Shown: positions 16,393-25,650, counted from the stretch's first letter. The stretch is DNA of 64,000 nt from Ruminococcus sp. (GCA_018376535.1 JAHABC010000004.1:1-64000); one strand, 5' to 3'. Notes: generated by a model not told the origin, from the sequence alone. Program-made: numbers and translations.

Positions 16393-18312
16393 ATGTTCGA
16401 TAAAGAGATTCAACAGGCTATTGATACCTTCAATGATAATTTGGATTATATTTTCTTAGATGTCGTGAAACTTTTAGATGATGCTAAAGAAAAAAACAAC
16501 CCTCTATATAAGGATTTAGATGCTTGTTATAATCTATTTTTATACCATCAAAGTCAAGATGAAATTTTTGCAGGTTCGGAATATCTTAGTAGGATAAAAT
16601 CCGATACTGTTACGTTGTATAAAAAGTATAAAAATTATACGCCTATAATAAATTCATTTATGGGCTTTCTTTGTCTATATGATAAGGACTATAAAAATGC
16701 TAAAACTTATTTCTTAAAAGATAATGACTACAGTGACGCTTTTTATGTAATGATTAATAAATATCAAGAAAGCAACGACCCAGAAGATAAAGAAATTGCT
16801 TTTAATATCGCTAAAAAAGAAATTGAATTTGAATGTCGTGAAAAAGATATAAATTATATAGATTTCGCACTGTTTAAGTTTATTATAGAATATTGTTCCG
16901 AAATTGATGACTTTTCTAGTATAGTATCCTTTATAGATATTATGTATGCTATGCCTTTTAAGAAGAATCAAAAGTTTGAAGATTTTTACTTTTCTTTAAT
17001 TAAAATCGCTAAAGATAAAAAAATTCAACTGAGATTTTTGCAGAGTAAAGAGTTTAACTCTAAGGAAAACTTTCAAACTATATGCATTCAAATAAAAGAT
17101 TTTTTATCTTCGACAGTATATGAACAGAATACTATAGTAGTATCTTTTGATGAACTTATATCTAATGCTGAAAAGTTTAAAAAACAACACGATTTTCAAA
17201 GTGCAGAAAATTCCTATAGAGAGGCTATAGATATAGCGGAAAGTTCTAAGCAAAGATATCTAGCTTTTAAATGTATATATAATCTTTATCAAAATACCGA
17301 CCAATTTAAAATGCTTTCTATTATAGAAGAATTTTTTGATAAAGATGTCTTTGAAAGTGATTTCTTTAAATACTACGCTAAATCTAGAATGTTGATTTTT
17401 ACTCAAGCTGGAAATGTTTCTATATACGAAAGTTTGAATTTATTATGTAGTAGTCTTGCATCTTATGAACGGAAGTCTTGGCGTTGGAATGAACCTATTA
17501 TTCAATGTATGGAATTGATTAAGTTACATATTCAAAGGTTACTACAATCCCAAACCTTTGGAGAAGCTCATTCAATGTGTAAGATGGGCTTAAATTTAAA
17601 CTCTAGTATAAAAAAACATGATGCCGTTACTGAAAATTATCTGAAATTCTTTTCTAATGTACAAACCCAATGCGGAAAAGTAAAGAAAGATTTGGCTAAA
17701 AAAGGTACAGCTAAAATCAATGAGCCTCCTACTATAAAGTTGGACATTAAAAAAAATAGCAAAGAGAAATCTTATGAAGATATCGAAAATATGCCTATGT
17801 TTAAGTTCAATCCAAGTGGATTGCTAAAATGTTCTGATATGGTTAATGCTCAACAGTTTGAACAGTATACTAATGACGCAAATAAGAATCTAAATCAAGA
17901 GGCTATTAGTAAGAAAGTTCTAAAGTTGATAAACAATGTGGAACTTAATCATATTATAAAAAGTATATACGTTCAAGATAATTTTTTCGTCGGAAATCCT
18001 AAACAGGCTAGAAAAGATATTGATTTTTATTTGAACTCTAAAATAGTCTTGAGTTCTCAACGTAAAAGAGATGAGTATTTATCGTTTAGTAAAATTTTGA
18101 AAGATGTTATTGATACATTCGGTGAATGTCCTGAATATAACATAACTAATAATATTCTAAAAGAATATGTTATGTATGCTATGAAATATCATAGCGAATG
18201 TGCAACTTCTGAGGAGGGAAAACAGTACTATTTAACTATTGCTGAACTTATTCGCAGAGATTTGTTTGAAAAAGATATCGACAAAGACAAGCTAGTCGAA
18301 AATATTAATTGA
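16393..18312 (+). CDS. Gene D: TPR-like helical-repeat protein
   Basis: A 639-residue all-helical protein without signal peptide or membrane segment. A clear TPR-like helix pair is HDFQSAENSYREAIDIAE near residues 265-282, and similar amphipathic pairs run through residues 1-410. A Lys/Pro-rich linker (about 430-465) leads to a second helical domain (about 480-639). No catalytic motif is visible. TPR-type arrays usually scaffold protein partners, so it may link the condensin-like proteins to the NTPase encoded 16 nt downstream. It is the first gene of transcription unit D-E-F. Function is inferred from context only. Confidence 0.6.
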   Translation: MFDKEIQQAIDTFNDNLDYIFLDVVKLLDDAKEKNNPLYKDLDACYNLFLYHQSQDEIFAGSEYLSRIKSDTVTLYKKYKNYTPIINSFMGFLCLYDKDYKNAKTYFLKDNDYSDAFYVMINKYQESNDPEDKEIAFNIAKKEIEFECREKDINYIDFALFKFIIEYCSEIDDFSSIVSFIDIMYAMPFKKNQKFEDFYFSLIKIAKDKKIQLRFLQSKEFNSKENFQTICIQIKDFLSSTVYEQNTIVVSFDELISNAEKFKKQHDFQSAENSYREAIDIAESSKQRYLAFKCIYNLYQNTDQFKMLSIIEEFFDKDVFESDFFKYYAKSRMLIFTQAGNVSIYESLNLLCSSLASYERKSWRWNEPIIQCMELIKLHIQRLLQSQTFGEAHSMCKMGLNLNSSIKKHDAVTENYLKFFSNVQTQCGKVKKDLAKKGTAKINEPPTIKLDIKKNSKEKSYEDIENMPMFKFNPSGLLKCSDMVNAQQFEQYTNDANKNLNQEAISKKVLKLINNVELNHIIKSIYVQDNFFVGNPKQARKDIDFYLNSKIVLSSQRKRDEYLSFSKILKDVIDTFGECPEYNITNNILKEYVMYAMKYHSECATSEEGKQYYLTIAELIRRDLFEKDIDKDKLVENIN

Positions 18313-18328
18313 AAGTGAGTGATTTTTT

Positions 18329-21300
18329 ATGGATACTATGCAATATGCTCCTAAATGTATTTATGAAGATATTAGTTCTACTTTAGAAGCCTTAACAGAA
18401 CAGTCTAAACTTTTAAACTCTAGTATTAGTGAAATTCAAGAAAAATGTTCTAATTTGGAATTTATTTCAGAAACTCAAATAGACCAACTTATCGACTTGA
18501 TTAGAAATTATACCTTAATTAAAGAGGTATGTTTGGAAAAATCCAGTAAGATTTTACCTAATATGGAATATACATCTATACCAGATTTAAGTTGCGATGT
18601 GGAAAGACATCAAGAAAATTCAGTGAAAATTTTGAACGAAGTACTATATTATGCCTATGAATTTTTAAAGATACATTCTAAAAATGTAATCACTGATAGT
18701 CTACTTCAGGACCATAAGGAAAAGTTGCAGAATATTATTAATTCTATGCTAAATGAGTTCGTAAATATAGACGATATCATAAAACAGTTAGAACCTTATA
18801 AGATTGCTATTCTTTATATAACCAAAAATCTAACCGATTTAACTCAATATGCAGAAATATTAAATAATAATTTTGGAGCTATTCTATTTTATAATATAAT
18901 CTCTGGAAATAATTTAGAGTATGATGCTGATGCTAATTTATCTGTGGAAGAACCATCAATTGAAGAAGTATCGGAGGAAGTAGCACCAATAGAAGAACCA
19001 TCGGTTGAAGAAGTATCGGAGGAAGTAGCACCAATAGAAGAACCATCGGTTGAAGAAGTATCGGAGGAAGTAGCACCAACAGAAGAACCATCGGTTGAAG
19101 AAGTATCAGAGGAAGTAGCATCAACAGAAGAACCATCGGTTGAAGAAGTATCAGAGGAAGTAGCATCAACAGAAGAACCATCGGTTGAAGAAGTATCAGA
19201 GAAAGTAGCATCAACAGAAGAACCATCAATTGAAGAAGTATCGGAGGAAGTAGCATCAACAGAAGAACCATCAATTGAAGAAGTATCGGAGGAAGTAGCA
19301 CCAACAGAAGAACCATCAATTGAAGAAGTATCGGAGGAAGTAGTACCAACGGAAGAAACTATCAGTTTATATGAGAAGATAGTCGCATCTATTACTGATA
19401 AGACTAAATATTCTAACGTTCCAACGTATAATCAAGATAGCTTTAATGAAGAAGTGGCTTTAAATACTATTTGTGATTATATTATATCTAAAAATTTTGC
19501 GTGTGCATCTATGTTATTTAGAGAGTACTCAAAAGTATCTAAGAGTATGCAAACTTTGTATAATGAGTATGGTCTAGCAGTAGGCGACCCATATATAAAA
19601 TGTGACTATGGTGATATATTTTTAAATAGTACTATCGAACCTTTACACTCATGGTTGCAACTATCCACATTGTTTAGAGAGATGTTTACAAATAAATATA
19701 AGTCTAGCAAATGTTATAACTATATGTCTTATATGAGTTCTTTAATTCAAAATTTAGACGTTTCAATAGTATCTAAGATAGAAAGTCTAAGTGATATGCT
19801 ATCTGTATTTGAAGAAGTAGGCTATAATATGGACTATCTACTTGGAGTTAATCTATTCTATCAAAAGAACGATATTACAAATTCTTTAAGAAAACAAGCT
19901 ACAGAGATGTTAAGCTATTGTGAACAATCGGTAAGCATTTGGACTCACAAGGGTATGATTGCCGTAACTAAAGGATTGTTCTCTTATAGTGGTGGTTATG
20001 TTTACTATCTAATTAAAGAGATATCTTTAGGTAACTTTAAGGTTATGGACGCTATAAAACAATATTGCAAACCTTTCGCTAATGAAGATGGTTCTATATT
20101 AAACGATATGCTCCTAACTGATAAGATTAATAACTATCTACATGAACTTCTAATAAACAATAAACGCAATGATACCGATATAAATATAGGCTACAGAACT
20201 AAGTTCGCTAATAGATTTACCCATGTATTGAAGTTCCTATTCTTATGTATAGAAAAGTTCAACGCCTTTGATGTAAACTATGTAAATGAAAACAATATTT
20301 CTCGTTATGCTAAATTAAAAGATACTCTAAATGGCTTTATTAGTAAAAATCTTGAAGTACTACATAAAAACTTTATTAGTGATAATGTTTCTAAAATGGA
20401 TAAAGTAGGTATTATATGTTTAGCTAAAACTTTTGAGTATATTAAAGATAGTCTTAACCATAAGATATCTAATAAAAATTACTACTATTGTGACTTCTTA
20501 AAGACTAATCAGTTTATATTAGATATAGATTACATTCCATATATCAATGATACTATTGACAATATTTCCGATTTTACTATCCAAGATAGAGTTCAACGAC
20601 ATATTCAAGATTGTAAATATATAAACTCATGGAAAGATGCTTTAAAAAATCAATCTAAGAAGTGCAACGTTGGAAGTATACAACTAATAACATCTTACCT
20701 AAAAGATATGGATTTATTCACTGAGGATTTACAACCTTATTTAGATGATACATCTACTTTTGAGTTCAATATTGAAAGTGCATCTAATAACTTTAGATAT
20801 CGTATAGGTAGATTATACTTAAATCAAAGTATATCTGGTAATGAAGTTCTATTTAAAATCTTAGATTGTGAAAATACTCTTAAAGAGGAAATTCAACAGT
20901 TATGCGATTACGGATTTTATAACTCTTATTTGGAATATCTTGAAAAATATGCCTTAAAAACCGCAGAACAAGAATACAATATCAGAAGTAACATAATAAA
21001 CGAAATAGGAAACACTATAGGTTATGACAGTGATTACTATATGGATATAGTTAAGTATACTACAGATAATCTATATGGTATGGCAGATACTTTAATAAGT
21101 ATGTACTTTAACAATGAGGAATATCCTAAAGTTGCCGATAATTCAAGTGTTCAACAGTATGATGAGATATTTAGACAGTTTACAGAGTTCGTAAATACCT
21201 ATGCTGATGAATTAAGTTCTCCTAATGGATATATATTTATGAATGAGTTCTATGAAAGAACTATTAAACCTATCGTTCTTGAACGTTTTTCTGGTTCATA

Positions 21301-22867
21301 TGATTGTGTTAAATCTGATGAGTTAATAGACTCTTGGTCTAAGGGTCAAGGAACTACCAACGTAGTGTATGATATATTAACTAACATCGGTTTTAGCATA
21401 GAAAAATCTATACCAATAGATAATCGTACCTTTAAGATGGTTCTATCTAACTATGAAAAGAATAATAGTCAGCCTTATATAATTCCAGAAAATACTATAT
21501 TCTTGAACGGAATATATAACATCGCTCAAGCTGATAGAAATTTAAATAGCTTAAATATATCAGAAGATACTCTTATAATCATGGATTACGCTTTGAACTC
21601 TTTAGAAAGAAAACATATCCTTGAAGTTATGGGTAAGATATCCAATGGTAATAAACTTATAATCGCTGATAGATGTGTTATAATGTTCTTAACTATAATA
21701 CCTAGCAATATCCGAAAGTTAGCACTAAAGATATGCAGTTTATGTAACGTATCGGGAAGTATTTCGTACTCTGCAAACTTTAGAGGCGATTTTATTAAGA
21801 ACTATATCAAGCAAGGTGGAAGTAATCTATTATTGGGAAGTGCCTACTATGGAAAATCTTACATTGTAAATACTATGGCTGATACGCTATCTACTACAAG
21901 TGATAACGTTGTACTTAAAATAGATGCCATAAATGACAATATGTATACTCCACAACTGATAGTATCTGCTTGTAAAGATTTAGAGTTAAAAATCAATCCA
22001 TTTACCGATTGGGCTACCTTTGAAACTTCTATGACTAGATATATAAATAAACACCCTAGCAAGAAAGTATATCTATTGGTAGATAATGCAGATACTTTCG
22101 TTCAAACTTGCCTAGAGGATAAGTATAACTCTCCTATGATTAGATTTAGAAAACTATCACAACAGTTTAAGGATAGATTTAAGTTTATCTTAACTTGTGA
22201 ACTATTACAAGAAGTTATAGAGTACTCTACAGATTTAAAACTAACTTGTAACATCTTAGAACCTTTAAACTTCAATGAAACTATTACCATGTTTGAAGAT
22301 TATTTTAATGCATCTAAAGTTTCTATAAACAGTTTCGATATTAGAGTTATGTTAGTATCTCTTGCTTTAGGAAATCCTAAGATAGTAAAGTTAATATCTA
22401 AACAGATATTGGCAGAGATATCTAACCACCCTAGCTACTTCAACGATACTTTCAACTACGAACTTACTCAAGATGTAGTATACTCAGCACTATGCAATGA
22501 AAACTTCTTAAAAGATGTATTATCAGTATTTTTAAATAGTGTAATAGATAGCAAACAATCGGATAGTATAATAGTTCCAGTATTGTATGGCATAGTGTAC
22601 TATCTATATGAAAATTCTGATGTTTGTACCTTTAGTATTGAAAATATTTCCAAAGTATTAAATATCTTTGATATTGATGAAAACTCTAATTTGAATATTA
22701 TAAATAGTATAAAACAGTTATCTGCAGTTGGAATAGTTAAAAGTTTAAATGATACTGAATACTTCTTATCTCATAACGCTTACAGATACTACTTCGGTAG
22801 CAAAGAGTTCGCTTTTGATATGCTTGACTATTCCTCTAAAATATTAAAAAAGGAAGGTATGGCTTAA
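18329..22867 (+). CDS. Gene E: giant STAND-like P-loop NTPase with acidic repeats
   Basis: A 1512-residue protein. Residues 1-205 are helical. Residues 207-341 are nine in-frame copies of a 15-residue acidic repeat (EEPSVEEVSEEVAPT type). Residues 345 to about 1100 form a large helical region. The NTPase domain follows, with Walker A G1170-SAYY-G1175-K1176-S1177, Walker B YLLVD1252-N1253 and a downstream strand FKFILTCELL. The block LEPLNFNETITMFEDYF then resembles the pattern of STAND/AAA ATPases that end in a winged helix. Such NTPases often act as sensors or switches in bacterial immunity. It starts 16 nt after gene D, and gene F begins one base after its stop. The substrate-sensing region cannot be assigned. 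Confidence 0.7.
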   Translation: MDTMQYAPKCIYEDISSTLEALTEQSKLLNSSISEIQEKCSNLEFISETQIDQLIDLIRNYTLIKEVCLEKSSKILPNMEYTSIPDLSCDVERHQENSVKILNEVLYYAYEFLKIHSKNVITDSLLQDHKEKLQNIINSMLNEFVNIDDIIKQLEPYKIAILYITKNLTDLTQYAEILNNNFGAILFYNIISGNNLEYDADANLSVEEPSIEEVSEEVAPIEEPSVEEVSEEVAPIEEPSVEEVSEEVAPTEEPSVEEVSEEVASTEEPSVEEVSEEVASTEEPSVEEVSEKVASTEEPSIEEVSEEVASTEEPSIEEVSEEVAPTEEPSIEEVSEEVVPTEETISLYEKIVASITDKTKYSNVPTYNQDSFNEEVALNTICDYIISKNFACASMLFREYSKVSKSMQTLYNEYGLAVGDPYIKCDYGDIFLNSTIEPLHSWLQLSTLFREMFTNKYKSSKCYNYMSYMSSLIQNLDVSIVSKIESLSDMLSVFEEVGYNMDYLLGVNLFYQKNDITNSLRKQATEMLSYCEQSVSIWTHKGMIAVTKGLFSYSGGYVYYLIKEISLGNFKVMDAIKQYCKPFANEDGSILNDMLLTDKINNYLHELLINNKRNDTDINIGYRTKFANRFTHVLKFLFLCIEKFNAFDVNYVNENNISRYAKLKDTLNGFISKNLEVLHKNFISDNVSKMDKVGIICLAKTFEYIKDSLNHKISNKNYYYCDFLKTNQFILDIDYIPYINDTIDNISDFTIQDRVQRHIQDCKYINSWKDALKNQSKKCNVGSIQLITSYLKDMDLFTEDLQPYLDDTSTFEFNIESASNNFRYRIGRLYLNQSISGNEVLFKILDCENTLKEEIQQLCDYGFYNSYLEYLEKYALKTAEQEYNIRSNIINEIGNTIGYDSDYYMDIVKYTTDNLYGMADTLISMYFNNEEYPKVADNSSVQQYDEIFRQFTEFVNTYADELSSPNGYIFMNEFYERTIKPIVLERFSGSYDCVKSDELIDSWSKGQGTTNVVYDILTNIGFSIEKSIPIDNRTFKMVLSNYEKNNSQPYIIPENTIFLNGIYNIAQADRNLNSLNISEDTLIIMDYALNSLERKHILEVMGKISNGNKLIIADRCVIMFLTIIPSNIRKLALKICSLCNVSGSISYSANFRGDFIKNYIKQGGSNLLLGSAYYGKSYIVNTMADTLSTTSDNVVLKIDAINDNMYTPQLIVSACKDLELKINPFTDWATFETSMTRYINKHPSKKVYLLVDNADTFVQTCLEDKYNSPMIRFRKLSQQFKDRFKFILTCELLQEVIEYSTDLKLTCNILEPLNFNETITMFEDYFNASKVSINSFDIRVMLVSLALGNPKIVKLISKQILAEISNHPSYFNDTFNYELTQDVVYSALCNENFLKDVLSVFLNSVIDSKQSDSIIVPVLYGIVYYLYENSDVCTFSIENISKVLNIFDIDENSNLNIINSIKQLSAVGIVKSLNDTEYFLSHNAYRYYFGSKEFAFDMLDYSSKILKKEGMA
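18947..19351 (+). repeat. Nine tandem 45-bp coding repeats in gene E
   Basis: Nine head-to-tail 45-bp units encode 15-residue acidic repeats (EEPS[VI]EEVSE[EK]VA[PS][TI]). Units differ by a few bases and the reading frame is kept. The array lies between the N-terminal helical domain and the large helical region, so it is a length-variable acidic linker. Copy number probably varies between strains. Confidence 0.95.
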
Positions 22868-22868
22868 T

Positions 22869-23978
22869 ATGAGAAGTTCTGCTGAAATGTGGTGGACTGG
22901 CGTTATTGGAGCTTCGGAATATATAAACTGTATAACGCAATCATTGGAAAAGAAAGATTCAATACTTATGTTCGTACCACAAAAAATTCCATGGCATATC
23001 ACGTTTATGGAACACATAAAAAAGGCAAATCCTAATAGAAATACTATGAGTTTTAACAAAATAGATTGCTCCAACGTTAAAGAAGATAATCTTGGCATGA
23101 TGCTCCTAAAAAGATACGCCTCCGAAGAACAGATACTTAACTATAACGAAAGTGGTTCAATAACTGAGTATATCTTGGATATTGGTATACTCAATAACAG
23201 AACTATTTGGTTGTATAACGTTCCAGAACGCTTGGAAAATCGTTGGATTAACGTTATTTGTGAACTTCAACGTAAAAAAGTGAACTATAACAATGTAAGT
23301 AATATACTATGTATGGAAATAGGTTATATTCATAGAATGTCAGTAAACAGTCCATTTACAGACGTTATATCATGGGAAGACCATATTTTCAACTATGATG
23401 TGCTAATGTTTGCTATGCATAGAGTAAGAAATCTTAACGAACCCGAAACTATTAAAACGTACGTTTCACAAATATCGTCAACTATATCTTGCTTAGATAT
23501 AGAACTCTGCGACGCTTTGATTGAAAACTATTATCGTCTTATTAGATGTCCTGATAGAACCGTTCAAAACGTATGTAATATGGTGTACACTAATGATAAA
23601 GCTAAAATTTTCCAAATGACTAAAAGACAGTTTAACTATATACTATGGTCATCACAAGAACAGGTTCTTTTTCCAGTGATAGAAAAAGAAAGGTTGAACT
23701 TTATAAAGAAGTACTATCATATAGTATCTGCTAACTTTCAAAAGGCTAGAGTTAAAGAATGTCAATCTATTGACCTAGATACCCCCATGGATATGGAACT
23801 AGGTACTTTAGTAGATATCTGTAATAAAAAGTTTGAGGGTACTAACGAAATTAAAAATAATACTAATGATTGGGCTATGCTTAGAACTCTACGTCATGCT
23901 AGAAATCGAATTGCACACCGTCAACCCGTGGATTTTGAAACCTTCTACAAGGTTGTAACTTGCAATTTTGAAGTATAA
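22869..23978 (+). CDS. Gene F: HEPN-motif protein with degenerate P-loop-like region
   Basis: A 369-residue soluble protein. The C-terminus carries R345-NRIA-H350 within LRTLRHARNRIAHRQP, matching the HEPN ribonuclease motif R-X4-6-H and in particular the RNxxAH form of Swt1-like HEPN domains. The first 200 residues show alternating strands and helices (SILMFVPQKIPWHITF, then RTIWLYNVPERLENRW) like an ASCE P-loop fold without a proper Walker A. HEPN proteins in defence loci often cut RNA or tRNA once a partner is activated. It starts 1 nt after gene E, so it is tightly coupled to the NTPase. HEPN domains can also be non-catalytic; activity is inferred. Confidence 0.62.
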   Translation: MRSSAEMWWTGVIGASEYINCITQSLEKKDSILMFVPQKIPWHITFMEHIKKANPNRNTMSFNKIDCSNVKEDNLGMMLLKRYASEEQILNYNESGSITEYILDIGILNNRTIWLYNVPERLENRWINVICELQRKKVNYNNVSNILCMEIGYIHRMSVNSPFTDVISWEDHIFNYDVLMFAMHRVRNLNEPETIKTYVSQISSTISCLDIELCDALIENYYRLIRCPDRTVQNVCNMVYTNDKAKIFQMTKRQFNYILWSSQEQVLFPVIEKERLNFIKKYYHIVSANFQKARVKECQSIDLDTPMDMELGTLVDICNKKFEGTNEIKNNTNDWAMLRTLRHARNRIAHRQPVDFETFYKVVTCNFEV

Positions 23979-24004
23979 GTTTTCACAAAATTTTGTAATA
24001 AATC

Positions 24005-24033
24005 TTGACATATTAAACTGGCTTGATTATAAT
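24005..24033 (+). promoter_or_regulatory. Perfect consensus sigma-A promoter
   Basis: TTGACA (24005-24010), exactly 17 nt, TATAAT (24028-24033). It drives the 51-aa membrane peptide gene at 24085 and starts just after the accessory locus ends. Confidence 0.85.
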
Positions 24034-24084
24034 ATTATATGTATATTAAAATCGGTTGCGATTTTGGAAAGGGGATTTTTTGTT

Positions 24085-24240
24085 ATGACAAATTTATTAA
24101 ATATGCTATCAATGTTAGCAGTTACATCACCAGCCACAGGCGATAACAGAAATATAAATTTAATATTAATATTAGCTATAGTTGCTGGTTGTTTAATAAT
24201 AGCTATGGTAGTTAGCAAAGTTATAGGTAAAAAGAAATAA
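24085..24240 (+). CDS. 51-aa sorting-signal-like membrane peptide
   Basis: The peptide consists of a short hydrophobic start (MTNLLNMLSMLAV), TSPATGDN, one strong transmembrane segment and the tail KVIGKKK. SPATGD resembles the SPxTGD form of LPXTG sortase signals, and the order motif, hydrophobic stretch, positive tail is exactly that of a cell-wall sorting signal, but there is no body in front of it. The ATG at 24085 follows GGAAAGGGG; the longer upstream reading frame is not supported by an SD. It could be a small membrane peptide, a sortase decoy or a remnant of a larger wall protein, though its promoter argues against simple decay. Confidence 0.6.
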   Translation: MTNLLNMLSMLAVTSPATGDNRNINLILILAIVAGCLIIAMVVSKVIGKKK

Positions 24241-24291
24241 TAACTTTTTGTTGACGTTCTATTAAAATATAGCATTACATATAATCTTAAT

Positions 24292-24316
24292 AGGTCATAC
24301 TTGTGTAGTATGACCT
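24292..24316 (+). terminator. Hairpin between the 51-aa gene and ylmC
   Basis: A 10-bp stem AGGTCATACT/AGTATGACCT (24292-24301 with 24307-24316) followed by TTAATTT. It can end the short transcript, or form the 5' hairpin of the ylmC mRNA. Confidence 0.6.
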
Positions 24317-24346
24317 TTAATTTATATCGATATGAGGTGGTCTTTC

Positions 24347-24643
24347 TTGGAATGTACATTGAAAGAGTTGCGTAGCAAGGAAGTTATAAATATATTCAAT
24401 GGCGAACGTCTGGGTTTTATAGATGATATACGCTTTAATACAGATGATAACTCTGTTATGACTTTTATAATATACGGTCGTGACAGATTTTTTGGTATGT
24501 TAGGTAAACAAAGCGATATAACTATAAATTGTAATCAAATACACTTAGTAGGCGAGGAAACTATATTGGTATCGGTTGAAGATATTGTGTATGAAGATAA
24601 CTCTAGTGAAAAACGCTCACTTTTACACAAATTTTTCACTTGA
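24347..24643 (+). CDS. ylmC: YlmC/YmxH-family PRC-barrel protein
   Basis: A 98-residue protein with a single PRC-barrel: LRSKEVINIFNGERLGFIDDIRF is cut by family convention into KEVIN and LGFIDDI, both visible, and ends IVYED. YlmC/YmxH proteins are widespread in spore-forming Firmicutes and are usually annotated as sporulation-associated, with no known biochemical role. I chose TTG at 24347, 6 nt after SD GAGGTGG, rather than the in-frame ATG at 24332, which lies inside that SD region and has none of its own. No partner gene is adjacent. Confidence 0.8.
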   Translation: MECTLKELRSKEVINIFNGERLGFIDDIRFNTDDNSVMTFIIYGRDRFFGMLGKQSDITINCNQIHLVGEETILVSVEDIVYEDNSSEKRSLLHKFFT

Positions 24644-24661
24644 TGTTGTCTAAAATGTCTA

Positions 24662-24833
24662 TGGACAAATAGCACTTATCTATGATATAATTATAAACGC
24701 AGTTCGCACGTTCGTGCTTTTATAGTTGGTTGATTGGTTATATATTATCTATTTCCGATTTTAGCTATAAGTTAAGTCGAACGGTGGAAATTTATATTTT
24801 AAATTTATTAAACCAAATTAGGAGGAAAATACT
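24662..24833 (+). promoter_or_regulatory. Promoter and leader of rpsB-tsf
   Basis: A -35 TGGACA (24662-24667), 18-nt spacer and -10 TATAAT (24686-24691) give a leader of about 135 nt. The leader opens with a small hairpin GCAC-GTTC-GTGC (24706-24717) followed by TTTTAT, and ends with SD AGGAGG. Long leaders before rpsB are sites of S2 autoregulation in other bacteria; that role here is inference. Confidence 0.55.
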
Positions 24834-25574
24834 ATGGCAAATGTAGTATCAATGAAACAACTTCTTGAAGCTGGTGTACACTTTGGTCACCAAACTAGAA
24901 GATGGAACCCAAAAATGGCTCAATACATCTTTACTGAAAGAAATGGTATTTATATCATTGACTTACAAAAGACTGTTAAAAAGCTAGAAGAAGCTTATAT
25001 GTTTATCCGTGACATCTCTGCTGAAGGTAAGAGTGTACTATTCGTAGGTACTAAGAAACAAGCTGGTGATTCCGTTAAGGAAGAGGCTCTTCGTGCTGAT
25101 GCTCACTATGTAAACGCTAGATGGCTTGGTGGTATGATGACTAACTTCAAGACTATCCAACAAAGAATTGGTAGACTTGAAAAGCTATACAAAATGAAAG
25201 AAGAAGGTACTTTCGACCTACTTCCTAAAAAAGAAGTTGTTAAGCTAGAACTTGAAATCGAAAAGTTAGAAAAGTTCATGGGCGGTATTAAGAACATGAA
25301 GGAACTTCCTGGTGCTTTATTTATCGTTGACCCTAGAAAAGAAAAAATCGCTGTTGCTGAAGCTAAGAGATTAAATATTCCAATAGTTGCAATAGTTGAT
25401 ACTAACTGCGACCCAGATGAAGTAGATTATGTTATCCCTGGTAATGATGACGCTATTAGAGCCGTTAAGCTAATCGCTGGTACTATCGCTAATGCTATCA
25501 TTGAAGGTAGACAAGGTCAACAAGAAACTGCTGACGCTGTTGAAGAAACTGCTACTGAAGAAGTTGCTGAATAA
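24834..25574 (+). CDS. rpsB: 30S ribosomal protein S2
   Basis: A 246-residue S2. MKQLLEAGVHFGHQTRRWNP at the N-terminus, WLGGMMTNFKT in the middle, and ALFIVDPRKE with PIVAIVDTNCDP are all diagnostic. The extra C-terminal tail is acidic and Ala-rich. It assembles late on the 30S and recruits S1-like contacts. Followed by tsf in the standard order; a hairpin lies between them. Strong codon bias toward GGT, GCT, CTT/CTA and AAC marks it as highly expressed. Confidence 0.98.
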   Translation: MANVVSMKQLLEAGVHFGHQTRRWNPKMAQYIFTERNGIYIIDLQKTVKKLEEAYMFIRDISAEGKSVLFVGTKKQAGDSVKEEALRADAHYVNARWLGGMMTNFKTIQQRIGRLEKLYKMKEEGTFDLLPKKEVVKLELEIEKLEKFMGGIKNMKELPGALFIVDPRKEKIAVAEAKRLNIPIVAIVDTNCDPDEVDYVIPGNDDAIRAVKLIAGTIANAIIEGRQGQQETADAVEETATEEVAE

Positions 25575-25588
25575 TTGATATCTTAATA

Positions 25589-25610
25589 GGAACGGCTTTA
25601 TAGTCGTTCC
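25589..25610 (+). terminator. rpsB-tsf intergenic hairpin
   Basis: Stem GGAACG/CGTTCC (25589-25594 with 25605-25610), extended inward by two pairs. There is no T tract, so it is more likely an attenuator or RNA-processing hairpin inside the operon than a full stop. Member of the GGAACG hairpin group. Confidence 0.45.
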
Positions 25611-25650
25611 GATATTTAAATATAAATATATCGTATAGGAGGATTTTAAA

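Noticed and set aside
18933..19349. 138-aa Leu/Pro-rich ORF on the minus strand
   Set aside because: It is the mirror of the acidic repeat in gene E; no SD and only repeat-derived composition.
18947..19351. Tandem repeats that could be taken for a CRISPR array or minisatellite
   Set aside because: Units are contiguous 45-bp copies without spacers and encode an in-frame 15-residue repeat.
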